A stretch of 64,000 bases of DNA from Sphingomonas psychrolutea (GTDB taxonomy: Bacteria; Pseudomonadota; Alphaproteobacteria; Sphingomonadales; Sphingomonadaceae): assembly GCF_014636175.1 (NCBI RefSeq), contig NZ_BMDW01000008.1:62001-126000 (forward strand), in the 5' to 3' direction. Below are positions 63,689-64,000 of this stretch, one piece after another. The position numbers and the translations under genes were made by a program. The notes under the pieces are model-generated. The model did not search any database and had not been told where the DNA came from. It saw nothing but the letters and a program-made list of their open reading frames with translations. How positions within the stretch are numbered: the stretch's first letter is position 1; each line of letters begins with the position of its first letter.

Positions 63689-64000
63689 TCAACGGCAACT
63701 GCCGATGCGATACCCGATCCCGGCGCGCGTCTCGATCAGATCGACCTCGGGAAACTTGCCGCGCAAATTGCGGACATGGCTGTCGATCGTGCGATCGGTG
63801 ATCGCAAAGCCCGGCCCGTGCAGCCGATCGATGATCGCATCGCGCGAGAAAACCTTGGTCGGACTCGTCGCGAACAGCAGCAGCAACTGAAACTCGGTCG
63901 CGGTGAGCAGCACCGGCGCATCGTCGAAGCGCGCCTCCCACGCCTCGGTATCGAGCGACAGGCGCGCGCGGGTCACCGCCTTGGGCGGTACGGCAGGTGC
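63689..64000 (-). CDS. OmpR/PhoB-type response regulator, C-terminal part
   Basis: The frame is open to the window edge, so the receiver domain and the start are missing. The remaining 103 residues are the winged-helix DNA-binding domain: LLTATEFQLLLLFATSPTKV, SRDAIIDRLHG, DRTIDSHVRNLRGKF and IETRAGIGYRI, all typical of the OmpR/PhoB group. It pairs with the kinase encoded directly downstream. Targets are unknown. Confidence 0.93.
   Translation of the reverse strand, partial: APAVPPKAVTRARLSLDTEAWEARFDDAPVLLTATEFQLLLLFATSPTKVFSRDAIIDRLHGPGFAITDRTIDSHVRNLRGKFPEVDLIETRAGIGYRIGSCR

Overview
The window looks like chromosomal DNA from a sphingomonad (Alphaproteobacteria, Sphingomonadales, Sphingomonas-like). 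The basis is its high GC content, two large TonB-dependent receptors with sphingomonad-type plug sequences, the secD-secF-MTH938 gene order, a DUF3297 protein, plant-type glutamate-cysteine ligase, and dense intergenic repeats built from paired palindromes. This placement rests on recognition of families from memory, not on a search. I see no prophage, insertion sequence, rRNA operon or CRISPR array. Nearly all of the window is protein-coding, and the only stretch over 300 bases without a gene is 8603-9028 (a repeat plus a long leader before a cold-shock gene).

Layout. 1-9.5 kb: 3' part of secD, secF, an MTH938-like gene, a DUF3089 hydrolase, a GT4 glycosyltransferase, a phosphomannose isomerase, bamD, recN and a cold-shock gene. 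9.7-19.4 kb: ligA, a TonB-dependent receptor, an HD-domain protein, a LytS/LytTR two-component pair, DUF3297, a secreted Tyr/Arg-rich protein, an EVE-domain protein and a DUF2269 membrane protein. 19.6-30 kb: typA, a second TonB-dependent receptor, a TelA/XpaC-type pair, a small exported protein, a CysQ-like phosphatase, pmbA and ubiA. 30-40 kb: rsmE, gshA, a large methyltransferase-like membrane protein, a three-gene valine-degradation set, a membrane-anchored AraC-type regulator beside a sterol desaturase-family gene, and a polysaccharide deacetylase. 40.2-43.7 kb: a rearranged pyrimidine-degradation (rut) operon in the order B-C-D-A. 43.8-49.2 kb: tRNA-Gly, the methionine-salvage genes mtnB-D-C-A with a membrane glycosyltransferase, and a convergent aminotransferase that could complete the pathway. 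49.3-54 kb: two overlapping genes that look like the two halves of the violacein enzyme VioB, then another membrane protein. 54-64 kb: a divinyl chlorophyllide reductase (BciA/DVR)-like gene with an FAD-dependent ferredoxin-reductase-type gene, a haloacid dehalogenase, hisC, a DbpA-like helicase, hicAB, a BaiN/HI0933-family flavoprotein, and an OmpR-type two-component pair cut by the window end.

Two themes run through the region. First, stop/start overlaps of four bases are common, with ATGA, GTGA and, probably, CTGA forms, which points to translational coupling; several starts are therefore non-ATG. Second, roughly every 4 kb an intergenic space is filled by a repeat of about 100 bp made of two palindromes facing each other. 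At least five sequence classes are present, and several copies lie inside operons (secD/secF, rutC/rutD, mtnC/mtnA, the valine set), so they cannot all be strict terminators. One supplies the last residues of MtnC.

The best candidate for an undescribed system is the split VioB-like pair at 49306-52151. The RutABCD operon without RutE/F/G, with an operator-like inverted repeat over its predicted promoter, and the isolated DVR-like gene are also worth a second look.
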